6,668 bases of DNA. Origin: Candidatus Woesearchaeota archaeon (GTDB lineage: Archaea; Nanobdellota; Nanobdellia; Woesearchaeales; GW2011-AR4). The stretch spans positions 1 to 6,668 of the forward strand of contig JASMFO010000085.1 in NCBI GenBank assembly GCA_030751755.1. The letters run 5' to 3'. The position numbers and the translations under genes are program-made. The notes below the pieces were generated by a model. That model did no database searches. It was not told the origin of the DNA and saw only the letters and a list, made by a program, of their open reading frames with translations. Each line of letters opens with the position of its first letter. Positions within the stretch are counted from its first letter, which is position 1. This document shows positions 1-5,069 of this stretch, one piece after another.

Positions 1-378
1 AAAACAAAAGCTCTCATAACTGGCGGAAATATTGAACCAGAAAAAGCAAGAACAGACTTTAGCTTGGAAAACTTTGACAGGCAAATGATTGATGACACTT
101 TCAAGCTTGCAAATGAATTGATACAAAAAAATGCGCATGTAAAGATTTCTTATATGAAAAGAGAAGATGCCTTAAAGATTCCTGATATGGTAAAACTAGC
201 AAATAAAATGCCCCCTGATGTAGACACATTAAGGATTGTTGAAATAGAAGGCATAGACAAGCAAGCAGACGGTGGCTGCCACGTTAACAGCCTAAAGGAA
301 ATAGGAACCATCGAAATTGTTAAGGTAGAAAACAAGGGCAAGAATAATCGAAGGGTTTATTATGCAGTTAAGGATTGA
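1..378 (+). CDS. AlaX-like alanyl-tRNA editing protein, C-terminal part (5' end outside window)
   Basis: The frame is open from the first base, so the gene starts upstream of the window; the TTG at 64 is an internal Leu codon, not the start. The visible 125 residues match the C-terminal half of the AlaRS-type editing domain: an 'ARTDFSLENF' strand segment, then 'GGCHVNSLKEIG', then the closing 'ENKGKNNRRVYY'. Proteins of this family (AlaX, and the editing domain of AlaRS) hydrolyse Ser or Gly wrongly attached to tRNA-Ala, using a zinc site formed by an HxxxH motif and a CxxxH motif. The HxxxH part lies outside the window. In the visible motif the residue that is usually the zinc Cys is Asp (DGGCH, codons 268-282), with a Cys directly before the His instead. 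Because the protein ends right after the ENKGK segment, a free-standing AlaX fits better than full AlaRS, whose C-Ala domain would follow. The last gene of a full-length alaS lacking C-Ala cannot be excluded. Confidence 0.8.
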   Translation, partial: KTKALITGGNIEPEKARTDFSLENFDRQMIDDTFKLANELIQKNAHVKISYMKREDALKIPDMVKLANKMPPDVDTLRIVEIEGIDKQADGGCHVNSLKEIGTIEIVKVENKGKNNRRVYYAVKD

Positions 379-402
379 ATTCTAATTCTAATATCAAAAA
401 CA

Positions 403-412
403 TTTTTATATA
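403..412 (+). promoter_or_regulatory. TATA box of the seryl-tRNA synthetase gene
   Basis: TTTTTATATA is centred about 27 bp upstream of the ATG at 434, in an AT-rich gap after the AlaX-like gene. At normal archaeal TATA-to-start spacing, transcription would begin at or next to the ATG, so the mRNA is probably leaderless. No Shine-Dalgarno sequence precedes the ATG. Confidence 0.6.
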
Positions 413-433
413 ACCGATAACCTTTAACCTAAT

Positions 434-1708
434 ATGCTTACCATAAAATTCATTAAGGAAAATCCTAATATTGTAAAAAAGGACCTAAAAAAGAGGAATG
501 ACCTGGAAAAGGTAAAGTGGATAGACTTGATTCTTAAGAAACATAGCCAGTATTTAGATTTGTTAAAGAAAGAACAAGAGTTGAGGCATAAAAGAAACTT
601 AATAACAGATGAAATTAACCAGCTAAAAAAGCAAGGCCAGTCAATTAAAGAAAAAATAAAGGAAGCAAAGGAATTTCCACAAAAAGTTCATGAATTAACA
701 AATAAAGTTGAGACATTAAGGACTGAAATCAAATATTATTTAATGCGTATCCCCAACGTACTGCATGATTCTGTCCCAAGAGGAAAAGATGAAACTGAAA
801 ACAAAACTGTAAGGAAATGCGGAGAAATAAAAAAACCAAGCTTTGAATTAAAATCTCATGGAGAAATAATTGAAAAATTAAATTTAGGAGATTTTGATTC
901 TGCTGCAAAAGTTTCCGGAAGAGGTTTTTATTATCTTCTTGGAGACTTGGCTTTGATGGAATTGGCTCTGCAGAGATTTGCTATTGATATTCTAACAAAA
1001 AAAGGCTTTACGCTAACAGAAGTGCCATTAATGCTAAGAAAAAAGCCATACGAAGGCGTTACAGATTTAGGTGATTTTGAAACAATGATGTATAAGGTAG
1101 AGAATGAAGATTTATACTTAATAGCTACATCAGAGCATGCAATCGGAGCAAGACTCATGAACCATACATTTGAGGAAAAAGAATTGCCATTAAAGTTTGT
1201 AGGCGTAAGCCCGTGCTTCAGGAAAGAAATTGGAAGCCATGGAGTTGATGAAAAAGGATTGTTCCGCGTTCATCAGTTCAACAAGGTTGAGCAGTTTGTT
1301 TTCTGCAAGCAAGAAGATTCCTGGAAAATATTTGAGGAGCTGATAAAAAATTCAGAAGAGCTTTGCAAAAAATTAAAATTACCCTACAAAATTACAAGTA
1401 TCTGTACAGGGGATATTGGAACAGTGGCTGCAAAAAAATATGACCTGGATGTTTATATGCCCCGGGAAAAAGCCTATAAAGAAGTTGTTTCCTGCTCAAA
1501 CTGCACCTCTTACCAGGCAGTAAGGCTTAATATAAAATATCAAAAAGGCCAGGAAAAAGAATATGTGCATACTTTAAACAGCACTGCAATAGCAACCTCA
1601 AGAACCTTAAGGGCTATCTTAGAAAATTATCAGCAGAAAGACGGGACCGTCAAAGTTCCTGCTGTTTTAGTGCCTTATATGAACGGAATAAAGGTCTTGT
1701 GTAAATAA
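434..1708 (+). CDS. serS: seryl-tRNA synthetase (class II)
   Basis: This enzyme activates serine with ATP and charges tRNA-Ser; the same charged tRNA feeds selenocysteine synthesis where that exists. The 424-residue length is normal for the common SerRS type, and this is not the divergent methanogen form. Residues about 28-100 are Lys/Glu-rich and helical, as expected for the N-terminal coiled-coil arm that binds the long variable arm of tRNA-Ser. The catalytic core follows: TSEH near 232-235; class II motif 2 around 260-287, with 'CFRKEIGSHG' and 'FRVHQFNKVEQF'; the 'EVVSCSNCTSYQAVRLNIKY' segment near 350-369; and motif 3 around 382-399, 'NSTAIATSRTLRAILENYQ'. The ATG at 434 gives a typical SerRS N-terminus and sits about 27 bp from a TATA box. 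The gene lies 55 bp after an AlaX-like editing gene, so two tRNA-charging genes are adjacent, though each probably has its own promoter. Confidence 0.96.
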   Translation: MLTIKFIKENPNIVKKDLKKRNDLEKVKWIDLILKKHSQYLDLLKKEQELRHKRNLITDEINQLKKQGQSIKEKIKEAKEFPQKVHELTNKVETLRTEIKYYLMRIPNVLHDSVPRGKDETENKTVRKCGEIKKPSFELKSHGEIIEKLNLGDFDSAAKVSGRGFYYLLGDLALMELALQRFAIDILTKKGFTLTEVPLMLRKKPYEGVTDLGDFETMMYKVENEDLYLIATSEHAIGARLMNHTFEEKELPLKFVGVSPCFRKEIGSHGVDEKGLFRVHQFNKVEQFVFCKQEDSWKIFEELIKNSEELCKKLKLPYKITSICTGDIGTVAAKKYDLDVYMPREKAYKEVVSCSNCTSYQAVRLNIKYQKGQEKEYVHTLNSTAIATSRTLRAILENYQQKDGTVKVPAVLVPYMNGIKVLCK

Positions 1709-1726
1709 AATCTAAATAGAAAATTA

Positions 1727-1732
1727 TTTAAA
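1727..1732 (+). promoter_or_regulatory. TATA box of the small Cys-rich protein gene
   Basis: TTTAAA, within ATTATTTAAAC, is centred 26-27 bp upstream of the ATG at 1756. There is no Shine-Dalgarno site, so a leaderless transcript is likely. Confidence 0.5.
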
Positions 1733-1755
1733 CTCTTTATAGCATAAATTTTAAT

Positions 1756-2064
1756 ATGCTTAAGATAGATTCAAATTATTATGGCAGAATCCTTATAGTT
1801 CTTTTGGTAACAACCCTGGCGGCTTTACAGTTTTCAGAGCCGTCAATAACAGGTTTTGCAGTCAAAGAAACACAATTTTCTGAATTTGATGTGGAGCTGT
1901 ATGGCAATGAGCAGCATGTATGTGCTGACGGAAGTTTCTACCAGGAATGCTCCTCTTTAATAAAAGGAAAATTCTGCAATCTTGGAAAATTGGTTGATTA
2001 CTGCGATCTCTGCGGCTGCGATCCAGGAGAAGTTTGCGAGAATAGGGAGTGTGTAGCGGAATAA
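1756..2064 (+). CDS. small secreted or membrane-anchored Cys-rich protein
   Basis: I do not recognise a named family. The 102-residue protein starts with a short polar stretch, an Arg at 11, then a hydrophobic segment (about 12-25) that would act as a signal peptide or membrane anchor. Directly after it comes 'ITGFAV' (31-36). I recall similar I-T-G-x motifs just after the anchor in exported proteins of Woesearchaeota-type archaea; that is memory, not a search. The mature part carries eight cysteines at 56, 65, 74, 83, 86, 88, 94 and 99, an even number consistent with four disulfides. The last part, with 'CGCDPGEVC' then 'ECV', resembles small knot-like extracellular modules. The protein is probably exposed outside the cell or anchored by its N-terminus. 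It has its own promoter and no clear functional link to SerRS upstream. Confidence 0.8.
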   Translation: MLKIDSNYYGRILIVLLVTTLAALQFSEPSITGFAVKETQFSEFDVELYGNEQHVCADGSFYQECSSLIKGKFCNLGKLVDYCDLCGCDPGEVCENRECVAE

Positions 2065-2084
2065 ATCTGTTTCTATAAGTAAGG

Positions 2085-2092
2085 TTTTTATA
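2085..2092 (+). promoter_or_regulatory. TATA box of the 81-aa protein gene
   Basis: TTTTTATA is centred about 27 bp upstream of the ATG at 2116, predicting a leaderless transcript. Its 3' end overlaps the dyad at 2089-2102. Confidence 0.55.
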
Positions 2093-2102
2093 GAGTTCTA
2101 TA
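2089..2102. promoter_or_regulatory. candidate operator dyad, copy 1
   Basis: TATAGAGTTCTATA is an inverted repeat with perfect 6-bp arms around a 2-bp centre. It overlaps the end of the TATA box and lies before the expected transcription start of the 81-aa gene, where a bound repressor would block TBP/TFB or polymerase. A nearly identical element sits at the equivalent place before cdc6 (2387-2400). The binding protein is unknown. Confidence 0.45.
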
Positions 2103-2115
2103 TTAGTGATATATT

Positions 2116-2361
2116 ATGCGTACACCATATGGTAGATTAAGTCCTGAATTGAAAGAGGTAGCTAGAACTATATATGAAACAAAACAAGATAATCCTTCAA
2201 TGAGCTATGAATCCCTTGTAAAACAACATCCTGAATTTACTTTTAAAACAAGGGAAAGGGCACGACAATTGTATCAGGCTCATAAAGCTCATCTGTCATC
2301 TGTTAAAGGACGGGAGACTATCAAAGAACGCAAGAAATCTTTAGAGCAAAGGCTTTCATAG
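2116..2361 (+). CDS. 81-aa basic protein of unknown function upstream of cdc6
   Basis: I do not recognise this protein. It is small and basic (18 Lys/Arg against 10 Asp/Glu) and looks entirely helical apart from a Gly/Pro-containing start. The stretch from about 28 to 57, with 'SYESLVKQHPEF' and then 'TRERARQLYQAHK', has the spacing of a possible helix-turn-helix, and the tail from about 64 is strongly charged. A nucleic-acid-binding role is therefore plausible but is an inference. The start is supported by a TATA box about 27 bp upstream. The gene lies just ahead of orc1/cdc6 on the same strand with a 64-bp gap, and both promoters carry the same dyad element, so the protein could be a regulator of itself and of the replication initiator. 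It could equally be an unrelated protein that shares a regulator with cdc6. Confidence 0.75.
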   Translation: MRTPYGRLSPELKEVARTIYETKQDNPSMSYESLVKQHPEFTFKTRERARQLYQAHKAHLSSVKGRETIKERKKSLEQRLS

Positions 2362-2381
2362 GCTTTGTCCATAAAGCAAAC

Positions 2382-2387
2382 TTTAAA
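2382..2387 (+). promoter_or_regulatory. TATA box of orc1/cdc6
   Basis: TTTAAA, within CTTTAAATAG, is centred near 2384-2385 and predicts transcription from about 2411-2412. The ATG at 2426 would then have a short leader of about 14 nt. GGGGTG at 2416-2421, 4 nt before the ATG, could serve as a weak Shine-Dalgarno site. Confidence 0.5.
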
Positions 2388-2400
2388 TAGAGTTCTGTAT
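2387..2400. promoter_or_regulatory. candidate operator dyad, copy 2
   Basis: ATAGAGTTCTGTAT matches 13 of 14 bases of the element at 2090-2103 and lies directly downstream of the cdc6 TATA box. The inner AGAGTTCT keeps the dyad; the outer arms are less perfect than in copy 1. Confidence 0.45.
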
Positions 2401-2425
2401 GAATAGAGGTTAATTGGGGTGTTTT

Positions 2426-3499
2426 ATGGCTTTATTCAAGGATATGCTGCATTCAGACGAATCTTTGTTCAAGAACGAATTAGCTTTAGATTACAGCTTT
2501 CTTCCTAAGATTTTGCCTCATCGCGAGCAGCAGCAAAGATACATAGCAACAATTATAAAACCCCTGCTCACAGGAAAAAATGGCAAGAATATTTTCATTT
2601 ATGGTGCCCCGGGTATTGGAAAAACTGCAGCAATTAGGTTTGTTCTTAATGAGCTGGAAGAGGAAACAGAAGAGGTTGTTCCTGTTTATATAAACTGCTG
2701 GCAGAAAAACACTACGTTTAAGATACTTGTAGATATCTGCGAGCAGCTTGGCTATAGGTTAACGCACAACAAAAGGACAGAAGAGTTATTCCAGATTGTA
2801 AAAAATATGTTAAACAAAAAGGCTGCTGTTTTTGCCTTTGATGAAGTTGATAAATTGGAAGAGATTGATTTTCTGTATGCTATTTTAGAGGATATATATA
2901 AAAAATCTATTTTATTGATTACAAACGACAAAGAGTGGCTGGACAATTTAGATGACAGGGTTAAATCAAGATTATTGCCGGAAAGCTTGGAATTTAAGCC
3001 ATATAACCTGGAAGAAACAAAAGATGTCTTAAAGCAGCGTGTCCAATACGCTTTTGTTTCTGATGTTTGGGATGATGATTCTTTTGAACTAATAGTAAAA
3101 AAAACAGCTGAGGCCCAGGATATAAGAATAGGATTGCACTTAATGCGCGAATCAGGAAATATTGCAGAAGATAAATCCTCAAGGAAAATAACGTTGGATT
3201 ATACAAATGAAGCAATTAAAAAAATTGATGAATTTACAATAAAGAAAAGTTCTGATTTAACAGAAGAGGAACAGAACATACTTAACTTAATAAAGAAAAA
3301 CTCAGAAAAAAAGATTGGAGATTTGTATAATGTCTACAAAGAGCAGGGCGGAGAATTAGGTTATAAATCATTCCAGAGAAAAATAGAAAAATTGGAAAAA
3401 AACAAGTTTGTTACTGTTAAAAAAACTTCTGGAGGAGCAGACGGAAACACTTCTATAGTTAAGTATGCAACTGAAACAAAGAAGTTGACTGAGTTCTAA
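2426..3499 (+). CDS. cdc6: Orc1/Cdc6 family replication initiator (AAA+ ATPase)
   Basis: Orc1/Cdc6 proteins bind archaeal replication origins and load the MCM helicase. Counting from the ATG at 2426 (357 residues), Walker A is GAPGIGKT at 60-67, Walker B is FAFDEVD at 136-142, and sensor 1 is LLITND near 163-168. The 'DDRVKSRLLP' segment near 176-185 is in the expected arginine-finger region. The sensor 2/lid region near 231-244 holds 'QDIRIGLHLMRESG', and a Lys-rich winged-helix domain covers about 278-345. The protein is somewhat shorter than many archaeal Cdc6 proteins of around 400 residues, mainly at the N-terminus. I prefer this ATG over the TTG at 2414: it gives a good N-terminus and has GGGGTG just before it. 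The gene shares a promoter dyad with the 81-aa gene upstream and converges with the acylphosphatase gene, leaving 2 bp between them. It could also be one of several Cdc6 paralogs or an extrachromosomal copy. Confidence 0.93.
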   Translation: MALFKDMLHSDESLFKNELALDYSFLPKILPHREQQQRYIATIIKPLLTGKNGKNIFIYGAPGIGKTAAIRFVLNELEEETEEVVPVYINCWQKNTTFKILVDICEQLGYRLTHNKRTEELFQIVKNMLNKKAAVFAFDEVDKLEEIDFLYAILEDIYKKSILLITNDKEWLDNLDDRVKSRLLPESLEFKPYNLEETKDVLKQRVQYAFVSDVWDDDSFELIVKKTAEAQDIRIGLHLMRESGNIAEDKSSRKITLDYTNEAIKKIDEFTIKKSSDLTEEEQNILNLIKKNSEKKIGDLYNVYKEQGGELGYKSFQRKIEKLEKNKFVTVKKTSGGADGNTSIVKYATETKKLTEF

Positions 3500-3501
3500 A
3501 T

Positions 3502-3774
3502 TTAATACCTCACTTCAAATCCTTCAAACTTTCCACTAGATTCTTCAAATTTAACATCAATTTTACTTACATTAGCAGCTTCCGGACCCTTTTTACAAAA
3601 AGAAATTAACTCTTTTAATTTTTCCTCAGAACCTTCTGCAACAACTTCCACACAGCCATCATCGATATTTCTCACATAACCTTTCAAACCTAAACTTTCT
3701 GCAATTCTTTTAGCATTAGCCCTAAAGAAAACACCTTGCACAGATCCATGAATTATCACATGCACTCTCTCCAT
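3502..3774 (-). CDS. acyP: acylphosphatase
   Basis: Acylphosphatase hydrolyses acyl-phosphates such as carbamoyl phosphate and 1,3-bisphosphoglycerate in the cytosol. The 90-residue length is typical. The signature 'HGSVQGVFFRANAKR' contains the catalytic Arg at position 18, and 'GLKGYVRNIDDG' contains the catalytic Asn at position 36. The tail 'GFEVRY' is the usual last beta strand. The ATG at 3774 is supported by a TATA box (TTTATATA on the minus strand, plus-strand 3797-3804) centred about 26-27 bp upstream, so the mRNA is probably leaderless. The gene is convergent with cdc6, with only 2 bp between the stop codons, and divergent from the microprotein operon. It appears to be a single-gene unit. 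Confidence 0.95.
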   Translation of the reverse strand: MERVHVIIHGSVQGVFFRANAKRIAESLGLKGYVRNIDDGCVEVVAEGSEEKLKELISFCKKGPEAANVSKIDVKFEESSGKFEGFEVRY

Positions 3775-3796
3775 ATATCAGAAATAATTATTTTCA

Positions 3797-3804
3797 TATA
3801 TAAA
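3797..3804 (-). promoter_or_regulatory. TATA box of the acylphosphatase gene
   Basis: TTTATATA on the minus strand is centred 26-27 bp upstream of the ATG at 3774. The gene has no Shine-Dalgarno site, which is consistent with leaderless transcription. Confidence 0.6.
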
Positions 3805-3831
3805 TATTTTTCTTTCCATATTGAAAATAAC

Positions 3832-3861
3832 CACTGGACATGCTCCTATTGCACTGGACAT
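3832..3861. repeat. two direct repeats CACTGGACAT, 20-bp period
   Basis: CACTGGACAT occurs at 3832-3841 and again at 3852-3861, exactly 20 bp apart (two helical turns), between the acylphosphatase promoter and the microprotein-operon TATA box at 3874. The placement suits a dimeric activator or repressor binding one face of the DNA. The first copy reads CCACTGGA, the inner part of the archaeal origin recognition box when read on one strand (TTTCCACTGGAA), so initiator binding is an alternative. Confidence 0.5.
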
Positions 3862-3873
3862 CTGCGCGTGAGA

Positions 3874-3881
3874 TATATAAA
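3874..3881 (+). promoter_or_regulatory. TATA box of the microprotein operon
   Basis: TATATAAA is centred near 3877-3878 and predicts transcription from about 3904. That point coincides with the first base of the first hairpin and leaves a leader of about 100 nt before the ATG at 4008. A second TATA-like TTTTAAAT lies at 3973-3980, but transcription from there would start after the Shine-Dalgarno site at 3996-4002. Confidence 0.5.
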
Positions 3882-3903
3882 CTAATCCAACTCTTTATTC
3901 TTT

Positions 3904-4007
3904 TAACACCCTCGTGTTGTTTATGAGGCAGGCAGGAAAAAAGTCTCAAAATACAATTTTCCTGCCCCACCCTTTTAAATTCAAAACCAGATTTTGAGGT
4001 GAAAAAA
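3904..4007 (+). promoter_or_regulatory. candidate structured 5' leader of the microprotein operon (three hairpins)
   Basis: Three inverted repeats follow the predicted start. Hairpin 1 is AACAC/GTGTT (3905-3909 with 3914-3918, 4-nt loop). Hairpin 2 is a perfect 10-bp stem, GGCAGGAAAA/TTTTCCTGCC (3931-3940 with 3957-3966, 16-nt loop). Hairpin 3 is TCAAAA/TTTTGA (3981-3986 with 3992-3997, 5-nt loop). Hairpin 3 takes up the first two bases of the Shine-Dalgarno site GAGGTGA (3996-4002), and CACC at 3968-3971 could pair with its GGTG. This could be a cis-acting RNA regulator or a small RNA; no known riboswitch class is recognised. Confidence 0.4.
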
Positions 4008-4127
4008 ATGGACATAAGCAATGAAACAATAAAGGATTTGTTTTACAAGCAGATAAGAGAACTAACATTAAGGAACATAGACAGTTTTGATCTGCAATTC
4101 AGCGGAAAATTATTGGAAAAGAGGTGA
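4008..4127 (+). CDS. 39-aa microprotein A
   Basis: This short gene is of unknown function. The ATG at 4008 follows a strong Shine-Dalgarno site, GAGGTGA at 3996-4002, with 5 nt between them. The predicted peptide is 39 residues, begins MDISNETIKD, ends GKLLEKR, and looks like one or two amphipathic helices with mixed charge and no cysteine. Its last codons and stop (AAG AGG TGA) themselves form the Shine-Dalgarno site of the next gene, which argues that the reading frame is real and that the two are translated together. I know of no family for it. A chance open frame of this size is possible in AT-rich DNA, but the paired ribosome-binding signals make that less likely. Confidence 0.6.
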   Translation: MDISNETIKDLFYKQIRELTLRNIDSFDLQFSGKLLEKR

Positions 4128-4132
4128 TTTAA

Positions 4133-4294
4133 ATGGAAGAAGAATTGCTTCAAGAAGCATTACCTGTAGAAGAAACACAAGATAAAGAAGAAGAATTAGA
4201 CATCTACACAGAAGAAGGCATTGATGAATATGTTGATGATGACAGCATATCCCCCCATGAGCAGGGATTCATGCAAGGCTATTTAGGTGCATAA
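4133..4294 (+). CDS. 53-aa very acidic microprotein B
   Basis: This short gene is of unknown function. The ATG at 4133 is 4 nt after GAGGTGAT (4121-4128), one of the best Shine-Dalgarno matches in the window, which includes the stop codon of microprotein A. The product has 53 residues with 19 Asp/Glu and a single Lys, so its net charge is about -18. The first 40 residues are an acidic tail without obvious structure. The C-terminus, 'ISPHEQGFMQGYLGA', is different in character and looks like a conserved interaction motif. I have an impression of similar 'SPEEx-FMxGY' endings in small DPANN proteins, but this is memory only. It could be a partner that neutralises or displaces a basic protein or nucleic acid; the basic microprotein C starts 2 nt after its stop. 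Confidence 0.7.
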   Translation: MEEELLQEALPVEETQDKEEELDIYTEEGIDEYVDDDSISPHEQGFMQGYLGA

Positions 4295-4296
4295 AA

Positions 4297-4422
4297 ATGC
4301 TCAGCTTTAACATTTTCAAAAGGAATTTCATGGAATGGAAAGATTACAAGAAAAAGATTGATTTCCTTGAGAATTTTTACTGGCAGCAATCTGTTAGGAA
4401 ACAGAGTATAAGGAATCTGTAA
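4297..4422 (+). CDS. 41-aa basic, aromatic microprotein C
   Basis: This short gene is of unknown function. The ATG at 4297 comes 2 nt after the stop codon of microprotein B, and AGGTG at 4285-4289, inside the last codons of B, is a plausible ribosome-binding site 7 nt upstream. The product has 41 residues with 9 Lys/Arg against 4 Asp/Glu, and about nine aromatic residues, including Trp at 14 and 29. It would fold, if at all, as helices with a strongly aromatic face. The pairing of an acidic protein with a basic protein in coupled translation suggests that they may bind each other. The stop is followed within a few bases by long T-tracts, so C appears to be the last gene of the unit. Confidence 0.6.
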   Translation: MLSFNIFKRNFMEWKDYKKKIDFLENFYWQQSVRKQSIRNL

Positions 4423-4423
4423 A

Positions 4424-4454
4424 TTATTTTTATTTTTTTAATTTTTTTAATTTA
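4424..4454 (+). terminator. T-tract terminator of the microprotein operon
   Basis: Several T-runs, two of them seven T long, follow microprotein C directly. Oligo-T stretches without a stem are enough for archaeal transcription termination. The next gene starts anew from its own TATA box at 4471. Confidence 0.55.
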
Positions 4455-4470
4455 TTCTCATAACACAAAC

Positions 4471-4478
4471 TATAAAAA
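4471..4478 (+). promoter_or_regulatory. TATA box of the threonylcarbamoyl-AMP synthase gene
   Basis: TATAAAAA is centred 25-26 bp upstream of the ATG at 4500, with no Shine-Dalgarno site between them. Leaderless transcription is likely. Confidence 0.55.
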
Positions 4479-4499
4479 CACTTCAAATTCCCCCATTTT

Positions 4500-5069
4500 A
4501 TGAGAGTTTTGAGCAAGAAAGAATTTGAAAACCAAAAAGATATAATAAGAACTAATTTAAAAGAGAAATCTCCAATTTTTATTTATCCTACGGATACAAT
4601 ATATGGCATAGGATGTAATGCAACAAACAAGGAAGCTGTAGAAAAAATAAGAAATATAAAACTAAGAAAAGAAAATCCTTTTTCTGTAATTGCTCCATCA
4701 AAAGAATGGATTGATGAAAACTGCATAGTTAATGAGAATGCAAAAGACTGGGTAAAAAGGCTTCCAGGACCTTACACATTGGTTCTAAAAACGAAAAATC
4801 AATGCGTAGCAGAAAACGTCGCTCCAAAAAAAGACACTCTAGGAGTAAGAATTCCGGACCATTGGTTCAGTAATTTTGTTACAGAAATTAACATACCACT
4901 TGTAACAACATCTGCCAATAAAAGCAATGAGGATTTCATGACATCTTTAGACGACTTAGATCCAGAAATAAAAAGCAAGGTAGATTTTATTGTTGATGAA
5001 GGAGAAAAAAAATGCAAGCCAAGCAGGATTATTGATTTAACTGATGATGTTAAGGTTATTGAGAGATAG
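4500..5069 (+). CDS. threonylcarbamoyl-AMP synthase (YrdC/Sua5 family)
   Basis: This enzyme makes threonylcarbamoyl-AMP from threonine, bicarbonate and ATP, the first step of the t6A modification at position 37 of ANN-decoding tRNAs; the KEOPS complex with Kae1 then transfers it to tRNA. Visible family motifs are PTDTIYGIG at 30-38, KLRKENPF at 54-61, GPYTLVL at 90-96, LGVRIPD at 114-120, PLVTTSANKS at 133-142 and PSRIIDL at 174-180. At 189 residues it consists of the YrdC domain only, without the C-terminal Sua5 domain found in many archaeal proteins, so it resembles the TsaC form. The start is supported by a TATA box 25-26 bp upstream. Its 3' end overlaps the convergent orphan gene by 14 bp. 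Confidence 0.95.
   Translation: MRVLSKKEFENQKDIIRTNLKEKSPIFIYPTDTIYGIGCNATNKEAVEKIRNIKLRKENPFSVIAPSKEWIDENCIVNENAKDWVKRLPGPYTLVLKTKNQCVAENVAPKKDTLGVRIPDHWFSNFVTEINIPLVTTSANKSNEDFMTSLDDLDPEIKSKVDFIVDEGEKKCKPSRIIDLTDDVKVIER

Noticed and set aside
931..1158. Minus-strand frame inside the seryl-tRNA synthetase gene, and similar frames inside cdc6, the YrdC-type gene and the Dph2-like gene
   Set aside because: They lie fully within well-supported genes and show no protein motifs or start signals of their own.
2414..2425. TTG start of cdc6 four codons upstream
   Set aside because: The ATG at 2426 has a possible Shine-Dalgarno site just before it and a normal N-terminus; the TTG adds only four residues.
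3973..3980. TTTTAAAT as the main promoter of microprotein A
   Set aside because: Transcription from here would start at about 4003, after the Shine-Dalgarno site at 3996-4002, making that strong site useless; the TATA box at 3874 explains it better.
3904..4007. A tRNA or other standard RNA gene in the leader region
   Set aside because: There is no cloverleaf, no T-arm consensus and no paired acceptor ends.
3794..4021. 75-codon frame on the minus strand across the 3775-4007 region
   Set aside because: It starts at a TTG without a ribosome-binding site, covers a region with a TATA box, repeats and hairpins on the plus strand, and has no recognisable protein pattern.
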